This document shows positions 23,290 through 35,659 of a stretch of 64,000 bases of DNA, one piece after another. The stretch comes from Chlorophyllum brunneum (lineage: Eukaryota > Basidiomycota > Agaricomycetes > Agaricales > Agaricaceae). Below the pieces are notes generated by a model, which worked only from the letters and a program-made list of their open reading frames with translations, was not told where the DNA came from and ran no database searches. Every line of letters begins with the position of its first letter. Positions within the stretch are counted from its first letter, which is position 1. The stretch spans positions 1,612,001 to 1,676,000 of the forward strand of contig OY756143.1 of NCBI GenBank assembly GCA_963576785.1. The letters run 5' to 3'. The position numbers and the translations under genes were made by a program.

Positions 23290-25855
23290 GTGGCGGGATG
23301 GTGGTGGTACGGGTGATGGGTTTAATCTTACATAAAGCCGTGATAAATCTGGATTGGATTGATATCGCTGGGCGCCGACGCCCCTTTTGACTCATGTATC
23401 AAACTCCCTGACCGGGTATTTTTATCAAGACCTGTGTGCATATCTGTATAGACCCTATGGCATTGATTCCCGTCATCGGACATTACGCGAGAGTCCAGAG
23501 CAATGCTCCAATACCTGCCGATGGGTTGAGCATACTACACTGGCACCTCTGCCTTCCACGCGGCAGCTACGAGACTATAGACGTCGTCGATGGACCCTCG
23601 TCAAGACTCGTTTTCAATTGCGGATATACCACTGCCTACACTATGCTCACAGTCATGGCCAGTGCGAAAATGGAAACAGGTAGAAATCAAGGCGCGAGCA
23701 GGCTTTCGTTTTCGTCTTCCTCCCTTGCAGGTTCGATTATTTCTCCCTAATTCCGCGACGGTGATCCTATTTATCAACCTCCCCTTGCCATTTTGTCAGC
23801 TCCATCCCATAAATTCTTGTGATTTCGTGCCCCTACAAATATCATAGCATCACACTTTCAACCGTCTCCTGTTCGTCATCTTCTCACCGTAGAACTGGTC
23901 TGGAGGGTTTAGACAGACTTAAGCCATTGATTTTATGTCGTGTCATTATCGGTTGATACGCTTCGAGTCTTCTCTAAGCCTGGTGTATAGTTAATCAAGT
24001 GGTCACTCTGATCATTGACTCCAACGGAATTTATTGCCTGTTCTCTGATGTTCCATTCTCTGATGTTCCATCAGGCACACACTCCGCACACTGACTTCGT
24101 CTCTTGCCAGTGTACATATACATCCTTGGAATTGGTGATTCTGATCACGTATATACGTGTATGTATTCATATGTATGCAAAAATATATCACGGTTAGACG
24201 GTCGGATATCGCACGGTGAGCACGAGTTGAGACATATTTCTACCGTAATTACCTCTGTACGGCGCACATCATGTTTTTCATCAAACTTTCGACTTCTGTT
24301 ATGTGAGTTCCATAAATAACCGCAGAGATGTGGAGAGTAATCGACTGAAGCATTCCATCGCCAACATGCTCACCTTCCGAGGTTCTGATTTTCATAAGAG
24401 TGGGTTCGGGATAATCTTGAGCCTACTCAAGCTTATGGTTCTGACTCCACCAGTACCCCGAGTGAGATGAGGCCAGTACGTAGATACTGTATCCGTTGTC
24501 GTTGGTTGAACAGGTGAGAGGTTGTTCCCCACAAGGTAAAGGTTTTGCTCTCAACGGAAAGCATGATCGTACATTTGAAGCCGATAAACTGCGGCACCGA
24601 GTCTATCATGACACTGGAGGCACACTATAGGTAGGGCCGGCCTCTTCTGGCACCTCTACGCTTGCGGCAAGTACCATGAGCCCCAGATGTCGAGTTCTTT
24701 CACAAGGTCGAAAGAACATCGGCCTTGATTCGCACTGTTGGGCCGATGTCCCCACACATCCACGTGGTCGAATCAACAAGATGCTGATGATCAGGCCGCC
24801 TCGCGTGGGCGTAATTTCGGAGGAGACCAGAAGCGGATGCCAACGTTCCGGGAGGTGTGAGAGCAGCTAGCAGCTTTGGAGCCTAAGATAGTGTATGTAA
24901 GATTGTGGCGAGTTGTGGCAAATTAGTCCGGAATGAGTGAGCTGCCAGTAAAACAAGAGGGTAACCAGGAGGAGGTCTGAGCGACGTCGAAAGCGGGTGG
25001 AAGAGCATCCAAGGTATGTAGGGTGTGGATGAAGGTGCTTTCAAAGTGACGTCCGGAGTCCGAGGCCTTGGCAGATGTGGATGGCAAGACCAGAATCAGG
25101 TATTATAACATAGTAGAGCGCCTATCGTCCCTGAGAATAGATTGTCCGCCTGACCCAGTTACTTCATCTGGAAGAGAGCTCCAGCCCCCAGGAGATGCAG
25201 TCTGACGGCGAGGCTCAAATGTTCCTCGACCCAGAGTACTGGGTGAAAAAAAAACAGGACGGGCGCCAGGGACCTTGAAGAAGTTGTTGGGGGATGTCGG
25301 AATGGTCGGCATACGGTATGAAGAGAGTGATTGATGGAAAGACGAGATGTCATGATGGTGTTTGACAAACAAGAGTGTTCTCACGCGACGGCTTCCTGCC
25401 GGAAATAGGCGATGGGGATGGGCTCCGCTCCAGCGAACGAGTGTGCGTTGGCGCTGCTGGGCGGGAGAGAACTTACGACGACTATGCTATCGGCGCGGGA
25501 ATCTGAGATGAGGCCATCTGGGGATGTATCCCCACATCCATGCAGGGTAGACGAGCCAGGGATTCCCACGCTACCGCCGTGTTTCGTTGTATGCCAGACG
25601 ACAATTCATAAAGCCATGCGAATCCCAGAACCAGTCTCTTTTCTCTCTCTGACCCCCACAACAGGCTGCAGGCATTGCCAGAAAGCGATTGGCGTCTGTG
25701 GCGTTACAGTTCACGGAACCCCATAAGGATCCTTCCGGTGACTTCAGGGGTTGAAAGATCACATCTTCTGCGGCTTGTTCTGAATTTTCCTGGGCCGGCA
25801 CATGCTCACTTGCTCTCCATTTATTTATTTCTGATCTTCCTTTCCTCCCTGCCAA
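23290..25855. other. Intergenic, no supported gene
   Basis: 2.6 kb. It contains a 104-codon open frame at 23436-23750 (plus) starting MHICIDPMALIP, which I cannot match to any family and do not call. It also holds a perfect 15-bp tandem duplication at 24041-24070, an AT-rich stretch at 24110-24200 and several short open frames without protein character. Confidence 0.5.
24041..24070. repeat. 15-bp tandem duplication
   Basis: The unit TTCTCTGATGTTCCA occurs twice back to back without mismatch. It is a short local duplication in intergenic DNA with no evident function. Confidence 0.95.
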
Positions 25856-27952
25856 ATGGCGGCTACACTGCGCCCCGTCCCCCATTTCGCGGACGAGAGC
25901 TCAACTCTCCGCTCCTTCTCTCCCCTTCCTCCAGCTCGACCGTCTTTGGAAGCCAGCTCCATGAAATCACGCAAATCATTCCTTGACCTCATCAATCCTG
26001 CGCGCCGCAATGCTAGCACCCCTTCTAGATCCAAACTCAAGCTGGAGACCAAGCCAGCGGAAGGCGTGGACATCGTCAACCCCCGTGATCTCGACGCTGT
26101 TGGTACCAGGTGCGTGCCCTCGTTTGCATGTCAAGTGTCCTGTCTCATGTCCGTCCATATTGATTAAGAGATGCCCAAAATAAGCCTGCGGTCAACCAAA
26201 ATGTAGACAGTGCAGAGGCGGCCAGGTACGCAACCCCCGTCTCTCCTTCTCCCTCCCCTCATGTGGTTCCGGCATTCCAGCAAGGATCTTCTCCAACTCC
26301 CCCGCTCTAAATCTCGCACCCTTTTGCGAGTAATTAGCACAACCTTCCGATCCAGCTCGCCTGTACCACTCAAATCTCCCCCGCCCACCAACACAACCCT
26401 TCAGGCGAAACAGAATCGTGAGGCTGCGCTACGTGAGCGTGGATTACTCCCTCCCCTTGCGCCTCCAAAGGATCTGAGTCGCCAGGAGGCTGACCAGGAC
26501 CGCCGTATCCCAATCGTTCCCCTTGATCGCAAGTCTGCTGATAATGCTGTTGAGCCTTCAGCCTCTGATCTCATCAAGCGGGAGTGGGAGACCAAAAATA
26601 GGTCTACAGACTTTGCGGCGTCTACAGAGGTTGAAGAGCGCGAACGCATGAAATCTTTCCGTTTCGGTCCACCTTCACCCCAAATCACAGAACCCCCTGT
26701 TGCGCGCGAACTTGGAACTGTGACGGAGGTCAACACTCCCCTGCCTTCACCATTGTCAGATGGTGATGCCATCCCACCTCCAGTTCCGGTGAAAGATTCT
26801 CCACGGAGAGCATCCTCTCATCAATCCTCGGCATCTGCTGGCCCAACCTCACTTCCTCTTCCTTTACCCACCTCTCCTCCAACACCTTCAAAGGTGACTG
26901 GTCGAAAGTCAACTTCCATCTCCTCGGAAACGAGTCATCCACCTTCTTTTCACCACACACAGCATGGCGACACTGACTCTTCCGGTTCCAACGGGCACAA
27001 TCGAAAGTCTTCAACATCAGCGCCGCCCCCTACAAATCCTGTCATCTCATTGACACCTCCAGCCCACGTAAACGCCTTCGCTGAATCATCTTCGCCATCT
27101 CTTGCCATTTCCATCCCCCACAGACGGTCGGAGTCACTGACAAAACTGTCATCCATCGCCGAGTCCCCATCTTTGATGACCCCGTCACTAGAAGCTTCTT
27201 CCGGGACAACAAGTACGGTCTCGACATTGAATACGGTTGAATCACACAACATCGTTCCTGGTATGAATTCTGTCAGTGGTGCTAAGGGCAAGAACGGCTT
27301 GCTTAAAGTCAAGACATCAGACCACGCCCATAACATTCCTATGATTATTGAGAGCCCTGTGGAGGACACAGTCATAGCCGGACCCGAGACGATTCCTGAA
27401 GAAGCACCACTTCCTCTATCACCGATCTCGGAAAGCCACTCCCCCACTCTCATGGTACCGCAACATACTGTCCCGACGAGGCGGGCAAGAGGGCTGACAG
27501 ATCCGGGAAAGGCAGGCAAACGGAGGTCATTCAACCCCTTTAAGCGTAATCGGTCGGTTGGGCCCGATCGGTCTGAAGGCTTTGGGAATTCGAAGAGGAT
27601 GTCGGTTTCAGCATCACTGGGGAATTTGAGGAGGGCTGCATCAAATCTGACGAAGCCTGGATCGTCGTATGACGCTGCGTCCGTCGCACCTTCAAGCAAG
27701 AGTGGTAAGGCGAGGACGTACGACGTATCGCATTTGCCCCCTTCACCGACGTTACCAACACACTTTAAAGTGACTCCAGATCCCGGCGTTAGTGCTGGGG
27801 CCGATGGGAAGACGACAGGTGTGGGATTGAGAGTGCCAGCTCGGAGACCGCTTGATCCGACACTACACAGTCGAGCCAGTATCTTGATGGAGATGAACGC
27901 AATCAAGGATGATGAGGTTAGGAGGATGACAGAGGTGGCGTTTTTGGGATGA
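25856..27952 (+). CDS. Unrecognised disordered Ser/Pro-rich protein
   Basis: Three exons: 25856-26109, 26169-26225, 26281-27952; 660 residues. I recognise no catalytic or binding domain. Short ordered islands stand out: MKSRKSFLDLINPARRN near residue 40, AKQNREAALRERGLLPP, a basic block KRRSFNPFKRNRSVG, and the C-terminal RASILMEMNAIKDDEVRRM. The rest is Ser/Thr/Pro-rich with many SP and TP pairs, typical of a heavily phosphorylated scaffold. Bases 26332-26406 could be a stop-free 75-nt intron (GTAATT donor, TTCAG acceptor), which would shorten the protein by 25 residues; both forms keep the frame. A 318-codon open frame on the opposite strand is a shadow of this coding sequence. Confidence 0.8.
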
Positions 27953-30900
27953 GAAAGGGAGATTCGGGGTCGGCTACCTTCGCTCTCTGCATGAACTCTC
28001 GTCGAGATGTTGAAGAATCAATGTGCGCTTTTATTTTCTATCTACAATCTTTCCTTTGTGTGATGTTTTGTGATCCTGTTTTGGGGTTTTTGGATGTATA
28101 CCTCCGTCGCCACACTCTTTTATCTTATGTCTCTCTCTCTCTCTTTCATGTCTCTCATGTCCATTGTGCAATGTTAAGTAGTTTTTACCTGGTTAACGGG
28201 CTCTTTACGTCATACCCTTCCCTTCTTTCCCCTCTGTCTCTCAGCTCCCGATAATACCCTTTTTGCATGATTAAACGTTTTTGGAACCTATACCATATCC
28301 CACCCAATTGCTACCTTGACCTACCACTTCTCTTCTTCCGAGATATACTGCCATAATAATGGTACAAACTAGCTCCAAAAGAAACGGGCTGCACTACCCT
28401 ATCTTTGGTAGATATCTCCCCCTCACTTGGGTCGCGGAAATCTCGCAAAGTGAATTTAGACTGGTAATGAATAGACACTGACAGGTGATCCCTACGTAGG
28501 CACCGAGCCTCGGTACCTAGTTCAATGACAGTTAGGCTAGTTGTCACCCTTAAGCTATTTAATAAATCACGAGCAGCTGGCCTAGTGGTAAGGTAGAGAG
28601 GGCCATCTGGTGTGTCTCTGAGCTTCGAGAGCATAAACGACAGGACTGATTGGATCCCATCACCCAGGCCTCAACCACACAACTGAAGCGCTCAAGCTTG
28701 AGAGAATGTGACGGTCCGGGGAAGCGTTCGCAGTCTCTTGACGAGACGCACGAAGTCACGTTTCAAGTGGGCGAGCAATTCGAAATCGTCTGCTACGTTC
28801 TTTTACTCCCTGGAACTTCCGTGACCACAGGCCAATAATGTTTCCAATTACCCCGAAAAATTCTGGTGCTGAATAGAGGCCATGATTCTTGTCCAAATCG
28901 CCAGGCCCACCACGAACGGATCACCAAATGCTGATACTTCTTATTTATGTTGATGCCTTATACCTTCTTCGTCGCGAGCTTTAGCGTGTACTATGGCGTT
29001 TCCTAGTCGCATTCGAGATTGACACTTAAACTCCAGCTGTTTTGGGTGTATCTGTATTAACCCACCACACAGATCCCTTTTCTTTGGCTAGGATTGTATT
29101 AACTCCAATCAGACGCGTTGTCCGAGTTTATCTAGGCACATACCAACCCCTGGTTGTGGCTCACTGTCCGCGATCAAACAAGGCTCTCGCCCCCGGAATG
29201 AAGGCATCGTTGGCGAATTTACGTCGACATCATCGTTGTCATCGTCCACTCTTTCTACACGCCCTTACCCTGCATTGTCGAACGTGTGTCGCCACGTGCG
29301 TATCTTTCTGATTTGTATCCTTCTGCCAACGTCTTAAACACCTGTTGAGATAGCGTGAAAATTCTGCCTATCCGAGGTTGACCCATGATTTGTTTGTTTA
29401 TCTCTGGCCTGCACTTTTGAGATGTCAAAGGTTCCAAGGGTGGCCACTCCTTTCACCAGCCCCACTGGCCTCGCTCCAACTCAACGGAGAACTTGGATCA
29501 TCCGCCGTGGGTCACCGGAGAATTCGCTCCATGCATAGCAAACAACGGTTACTATGAAACCACTCGTCACGATAGTGCACAGTCAGCACTTCAGGACGCT
29601 GGGGCGTCACTCTTCGTCGTGGATCTTGCCCATTCCTTAATTGAGCCATCCATTGAGAACAGGTTACAGGTCAGTGACGAAACTACTCCCGGTCTACCAA
29701 AACTTTAAGATTACCCCCTCCAGTCCTTCTAATGTTACAGTCTCTCTTTAGGGTGTTTGATGTAGCTGACGAGGTGTATGTAGACAACATCACCTGAGTT
29801 TCTGTAGTCGCGTAGTCAGCTCAATCGATGTCATGTCGTGCCTGCTGACATTCGGAACCTTAAAGGCATGTGATTTTGTCTAATATAAGCTGAAGACTTC
29901 GCCTCGGATGCAAGTTGGACGAAGGGCTCGCTTTCATGAAAACCCTCCAGGCTACGATCCGCAAAGGAGCTGCATTATGTGTTCTCAGGCTCGGATACGC
30001 CACGACGAAAGCTAGCCCCACCTTAGTTATTCTGGATCATGTGAACATACCGTTTAGGCTTCATTTCTACAAGGATGTACCATATCGGTTTCGGAAGGCC
30101 GCATTCTGGCCCTGAAAAAAGTTTGTCCCAAGGCTCCGGTATCCTGTATGTCGTACGCCGAACCGTGACCAGTGAGACAAGGCTAATTCTTTTTCGCTAC
30201 AGTGACTTGCCGCAACAGGGATTCTCAATCAGCCTGCCAAGGGGGGGCCATTTCGTAGCTATGGTCCATCCTCAACTCGGTGATCCACATCACGAAGTTT
30301 CCAAGATTATCTGTGGACACCACTAAGTTTTCCTGTTCCTCTGAGTCAGAGTTCTTATTTCGAGCGATTATCTACGGAGGACTTTCGTGAGTCCAGTGTG
30401 ACATTTATTCTGGATGTTGCATATTTCATCACAAATGTTTTGCCGAGTCTATACATAGAAAGAACCCGAAGTCTATGGTGAGTGATCAATGGCACCATCC
30501 ATTGGGGTTGTACTTTCCTATTATTCCAGTCCTCATTTGATGAATAGGGTGGGTGTGAGTTCTGCGGCCTTAGAAGACTGGGAAGGTCACAAAAGTGTTG
30601 TGGCGATATCGACTTCCCAAATCGCGGAATACAGTTGAGGTCAGCCGTCCACATCTACCGAGGTTAGAGGTAGCTATAGCGCTCTTGAGTCAGCCCATTA
30701 ATGTGCCTTGAACGTTACATCCCATTCGACGTCTAGAGTAATACGAGATACATCCCTCTCTTGAGCCCCCGAGTTGTCGGTGGCACTCCTGGTTAGTCAT
30801 CCCATGAGATGCCAGATATAGCCGAACCATTTCGCAATGGTGAGTGACCCTCAACGCTCGGGGTGCCAAGCGGTCCGCTCAAAGCAGATACGCGATTGGA

Positions 30901-31625
30901 AATCGCTATCCTTAGTAACGTATGTGATTAGAAGAGGCGGCGGTATTATTGAAGAGCCTTGTTTGGTTTGGACAAGGCTATGTCGAAGAGGGTACGATCT
31001 TCTGGAAAGATCTTCCTGATTGGAGACGGGTTCGAAGGTCATGGGAGAGTGAGTGCCAATCTAGTTGATGTTGTTTAGGTTAGGAGATCAAGGATCTTGC
31101 CGTGTTGATTTTGAGAGGAGACTGCTCTCGAGTACGCCGAGGTGATGACATCGAATGATGGTTTGGGATTTGAGTAATCAGTGTGTGATCGTGGTCTAAC
31201 TTTAGGCTGGTGACGAAGGTCCCTGCTGCCCGATATGGCAAGGACTCGACGGAAATGGAGCAGGATCCCTGATCTGTGGGGAGCCGAGAGACGAGAGGTC
31301 ATGTGGTGCGGAGGGTGGGTGAAAGCAGTGCGTCTTGAGAGGGACGGTGCACGCTCGCTGGAGGTGCTGAGCACTGGAGGCATCAGCGGGGGCCTGGAGG
31401 GTTCAGGGGCACCCAGGCCTGGCCAGGGTCTGGCTAGCGCGGCAGATATTTGAGGCCTGGGGAATTGAATTGGATCGCTGAATCTAGATTTTCAGTGTCC
31501 GCCGTGCGGCACGTGCCGTGAATGACTGGGGCGCAATTAAGGCAGATATAAGCGCTGCGCCCTGTTTGTCCTCTTCCCTCCCATCTTTCCTCTTTCCTCC
31601 ATCTCTCTGTCTTTTATTCTACATC
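27953..31625. other. Long intergenic stretch without a supported gene
   Basis: 3.7 kb. The first 300 bases are the 3' flank of the disordered-protein gene, with a (CT)7 run at 28131-28144. A tRNA-like A-box occurs near 28578 but without an acceptable T-loop (see findings). From 28.9 to 31.5 kb only short open frames without recognisable protein character occur, and I see no terminal repeats or reverse-transcriptase motifs. The last 100 bases before 31626 are CT-rich and likely the promoter and 5' leader of the next gene. Confidence 0.5.
28131..28144. repeat. (CT)7 microsatellite
   Basis: Seven perfect CT units in the 3' flank of the disordered-protein gene. Confidence 0.9.
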
Positions 31626-32408
31626 ATGTCCACAAACACTTCTTCCCCAAGGCCTGTCGACGACGTCAAGCACTCTGATCCCATTCCCATCGGCCAAAAC
31701 CGCGGTCGGGCACGCTCTGTGTCTTCGGCGTCGTCTGGCTCAGCGAGCTCGGCTTATGACCTACCCACTCCCATATCGAGCTCCTTTGGCTCGAACAATA
31801 TACGCACTTCAATTCCTTCCCCCACTTCTTCTCCCATTTTTTCCTACTTCATGTCATCTCCCACCAAGACAAGTTCCACTTTTCCCTTGAGGCGCAAGTT
31901 CCCCGGGACCACTCCCGTCTTCGAAGGTTGGTTCCAACTCGAGATTCCTTTACTACAATGCCTTATATAATTCTACAGAAGAGGAGGAAGACGATAAAGA
32001 GATTCCAGCCGCTGCACATATGCGTCGTGCTAGCACCCAAATGGCGAGCCGATTTACAGAGCCTAAAACAACTCCCCTTCCCGAACCCCGTCTCGAACGC
32101 GGTACTGGTCTCTTGCGCAGGCTCTCCCTAACCACTGCGCCCCTCACCAAGGTGGGTAAAACTCAACCTACATTTCCATGACAGAGGCTGATCTGTAACC
32201 ATGGTGGTATCAGGCTTACGATCCTTCTAACTCCACATCCCCTCCCAGCCCCCCACCAAATACGGCCGTTAATACCAGACCTCCCAACCCTCCTTTCATC
32301 AACAAACCCCGCCGCTCAGCAACTATCAGTACCGATGCTGGCCGCCCCCGTCGTGCCCCATCGCCCATGGGTGAAAGAATACTCAAGGGACATTTTGATG
32401 GCTTCTAA
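31626..32408 (+). CDS. Unrecognised small disordered protein with conserved-looking tail
   Basis: Three exons: 31626-31926, 31979-32151, 32214-32408; 222 residues. The protein is Ser/Pro-rich almost throughout. Ordered-looking islands are FSYFMSSPTKT plus FPLRRKF in exon 1, an acidic EEEEDDKEIP stretch at the first junction, RGTGLLRRLSLTT in exon 2, and the C-terminus APSPMGERILKGHFDGF. Several basic-x-x-Ser sites (for example RRLS and RRAS) are possible kinase or 14-3-3 sites. Function is unknown. The start is well supported: ATG follows a CT-rich leader, and both introns (52 and 62 nt) have canonical ends and fit in frame. Confidence 0.8.
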
Positions 32409-32968
32409 TTGATATGCTTTATCATCTCCCCATACCTCCACCTCCACCACCATCACTCTTTACCCTGCGTACATCAACCCCCTATAATTATCCCTATACT
32501 CGAAACTTGATACCCGCAAGCGCCCCCGGAACCTTCCCAATTCCTAGTTCTGTTCCAGGGCTTGTGTTTGCCGTGGGACTTCCTGGTCACCAATCACACG
32601 GCCTGTATTCAGATTTCTTCCACATATTTCGCCTGGTTGGCATACACCCTTCGTTTCAGTCCGTTATCTGGTGTTACCCCGTCTCATTCGACAAAATCGC
32701 TTGCGCTTGCGCAGGCGGGACGACTCCTCATCGTTCCGAATACTTACGTCATTCTCCATTATCCCGAGACGGCTTTCTGGTACTTGTGGGATCTTGTACT
32801 TAACTCGCCATTCCGTCGTATGTTCATTTGTGTGACTTGTTCTCGTTATTCTTGTCTTTTTCTCCGCGGTCTTATGTGTACTCCAGTCATTTGTATAGTA
32901 GATATTAACCATCCAAGAAGAAAGTATTTATTGGTAACAGCGAATAGACCGTTGCGTAAATCTAAACC
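32409..32968. other. Convergent 3' regions, no gene
   Basis: 560 bases between two convergent stop codons. A 164-codon open frame (32562-33056) runs into the CTF8 exon from the opposite strand and has no protein character. Confidence 0.55.
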
Positions 32969-33611
32969 TCATGACGGGCGACCAACCACTGGCATAGGTC
33001 TTTTGGCAAAAACGATTTTGCGCTTCACGATTCCCACAGCCTCCCATTGTATTTGACTACTCGGTGCTGCGGGCGAGTGCTCAATCCCCTTGCTACCTTC
33101 ATCGCAGCGGGCCTCGGAACGACTGGGTAAAGGCGCTGTGGCTGAATCGACGTCGGCTGTAGAGCGGGTAAGAATCGCCAGTGGTTTGGTTAATGATGCG
33201 ATTTTGCCCTCAAGTAGATGGTGGCCAATTAGGAGTGTCGGTTTCTGTGTAGTTGTGTAAGTATAATGCGCAGGGAGGACATTATCATCCGGTCTGGACA
33301 TAACAAAGAAGTCGCAGAGGATCCGGGACTCCAAAAGATATTCCGCCATCACACACACACGACCCCATCCGAGTCCACTCACGATTTTTATCAACTTGAT
33401 TACTTACCGAGCCGTCCTCGCCTATGGTAAGTTTGCCTACGAATTTACCGTTCTTGTCCGAAGACTGCGCGCCCTCAACTTCGAGCTTGCCTTGGAGCTC
33501 GATCAGGACGACTTCATCATTTGAGATTCTGGCTAGTGATGAGGGAAGTTTTGGAGTATCGGTGGGTTGTGGTGACGAGGGTGGTGGGTTGAAGGTGATC
33601 GGAATCAGCAT
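32969..33611 (-). CDS. CTF8: Chromosome transmission fidelity protein 8
   Basis: Small subunit of the Ctf18-Dcc1-Ctf8 alternative clamp loader (RFC-Ctf18), which loads or unloads PCNA and supports sister-chromatid cohesion. Two exons: 33611-33408 and 33244-32969; 159 residues, in the usual range. Hallmarks are the N-terminal MLIPITF, VVLIELQGKLE, NGKFVGKLTIGEDG before the junction, then KPTLLIGHHLLEGKIASLTKPLAIL, and the C-terminal IVKRKIVFAKRPMPVV. The 163-nt intron is the longest among the well-supported genes here and contains a GT microsatellite; a small skipped exon inside it cannot be excluded. An in-frame ATG 16 codons upstream exists, but the family begins at MLIPI. Confidence 0.9.
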
Positions 33612-33825
33612 GGCGATTGCCTCGTGGTGGGGGTGCTTGGGCGTTTGGATCTGATGCACTCAATCAATTTGAATATGGGCTTATCACACGTGGCTTGCAC
33701 CCAAGTGACATCTATTCGTATAGTAGAACGAAATCGTGCAGGAATCTATACGTCTACTCTGGTGTAGAGACGAGAGAGAGTGAGGTGGTTGCTGGCTCTT
33801 GGATCACCAGTACATCTCCTCTGCC

Positions 33826-35486
33826 TCACCACGGCCACCACCCCTTCTGGGCTGGAAAAGCACCAAAGTCCCAATGGTAGCATTCCTGTAGAGAAAATGA
33901 CATCAGTACACTTATGGAGGCAGGTGAAACTGGGTAGTGTTGACGTACTACACAATCTTCCTGAGGGACAGCTTCCGGCACTTCTCTGCCCACATCTATA
34001 CTTGGGAGCCACGGTTCTCCCAGAATCTTCTCAATGACCGTCACGATCCCATGCGTTTGGAGGTTTACGGACCAAGATAGGTTGGATACTGTGTCATAGA
34101 CGATCGTTTTTCCCAAGTGGCACCTACAAACAGTCACAAGTTAACTTTGGTAGACTTATGGAGTGACAGATGGTGCGGCACAAACCTGGACTCCATGGCG
34201 TATCCACCTAAGGCACAAGAAGACAAGATTCCGTTACACGTTCCCATCGCTATTGGATCTGCTGTATGATACACATGTGTAACATGATGTAGTGAAGGCT
34301 AGATTGGTAAGGAGTCATGGGGATTCCGTATGAGATGATAAGGCAACCGAAGAAGGGAAGAACGTACGGGTGAGGGAAGGTGAAGCCTACGCGCAGCCAT
34401 TTTTTCTCCGGGGGATTCAAATGTCACTGCTGGGGCTCCGAATGTGACGGCAATGAGGCTGGCTAGGGCGCCACCCAGAGAGTGGCCGATTACCCAAATA
34501 TTCGAGTCTGGACTATTATCGAGGAGTCAGAAGCTTGGAGCTATAACAGCCGCAGACCACTCACTACATATAAGTCAAATTATTATAAAGATTCTAAACA
34601 TTCACGAGACGGATTTAATCGATAAGTCCTAGCAGAGAGGAAGCAAAAATAGGCTTACCGTTCCAATAGGATAGAACAGGCTCTTCTCCACCAACGCTTC
34701 TTCTACGCAATTCTCGTCACATTTAGATCCACCTCGATAACAGTTGCACACCGCAGTCCAGGACCAATTTACACGCGCACAGCAGCATGAGAACAACAAG
34801 TTGTCATTCAATTTATCTTTTTCTGCCGTTGGACCCCCGCTTCCAAATAGGCCCGCAGAAGTACCCTTGATAGAAACGACCACTGTGGAGTTATCCGGTG
34901 TCGCAAATACATGTCCACGAAATCCGTCTGCATAGGGTGGTTCCCAACCGAACGGGTATGACTATGACACGAGTAGGGCAGAAGTGAGGAGCCGAAGAAT
35001 GACAGCTGGTGCGCAGAATCTAGGACCACTCACCACAGTCCAATTCTTTCCCATCTCGTACCACTCTGCGTCACCAGGATTTAGATATGCATTGTTCGTC
35101 ATCTTCGCAAGCAGTAATAAGGTTTCTCTGCTCTCTACATCTGGTCCAAGGATCACCTCCTCCCTCCAATCCAAAGCCGCGCTTTGGACCGAAGAATCCC
35201 AGCTTGATCTCCGAGAACTGATAAATGCATCAAACGAAGGGGGTCTGTACGTCGTCAGGGAAACGGTTTTCTGGATCGTGTATGAGGTGGGGACGGTTCC
35301 GTCTGCAGCGAGTGCTCTGAGATTCTTCTGAGATACGTCCGAGAACACGACACGGGCGTCTGGAGTTGTTGCATGGAGATGACGCAGTTCGAAATGTAGT
35401 TGTGTATTACGCTGTGGAGCGGAAGGCTTGTGGGCCCACAGGTTGAGTAGTGGGACGAGAAAGCTCGCCAATGTTGAGGAGAGCAT
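33826..35486 (-). CDS. ATG15: Vacuolar autophagic-body lipase Atg15
   Basis: Class-3 lipase that reaches the vacuole by the multivesicular-body pathway and breaks down autophagic and Cvt body membranes. Seven exons: 35486-35034, 34961-34659, 34593-34565 (29 nt), 34512-34368, 34298-34186, 34123-33949, 33885-33826; 425 residues. It starts with a signal-anchor helix ([17 protein letters not shown]). Family marks are the Cys-rich segment [17 protein letters not shown], the nucleophile elbow [15 protein letters not shown] with Ser, [18 protein letters not shown] supplying the Asp, and [12 protein letters not shown] supplying the His. The C-terminus after QEDCV is short ([10 protein letters not shown], then Trp-rich). 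It is immediately downstream of the trehalase gene on the same strand, 173 bases apart. Confidence 0.95.
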
Positions 35487-35659
35487 CAGGCATAATACAG
35501 AGTTCGGCGAAACAAACAAACTCGATCAAAGCCGCTTCAACCACCGTGTCGTAAATTCCTGACGTCATGCATTCTGTCTATCTATTAACCCTTATTCGAG
35601 GTATGTGTAGACTAGGGAAGAGATATGTACAATCTAAGGACTGTCGAGCTCGAAATATA

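Noticed and set aside
23287..23395. Upstream ATG for FRA10AC1 at 23395
   Set aside because: Needs an 82-nt intron with a weak acceptor and yields a less family-like N-terminus than the ATG at 23289.
23436..23750. 104-codon plus-strand frame next to FRA10AC1
   Set aside because: No match to a known family, no supporting exon or leader; kept only as a note.
24041..24070. Possible start of a tandem array or CRISPR-like repeat
   Set aside because: Only two adjacent 15-bp units without spacers; a simple local duplication in a eukaryotic genome.
26950..27906. 318-codon antisense frame across the disordered-protein gene
   Set aside because: GC-rich Ser/Pro coding DNA commonly leaves long antisense frames; the sense strand has introns, a start and protein-like islands.
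31010..31060. GGGTTCGAAGGTC resembling a tRNA T-loop
   Set aside because: No matching D-arm or acceptor stem within tRNA distance.
32562..33056. 164-codon plus-strand frame
   Set aside because: Runs antisense into the CTF8 exon and lacks protein character.
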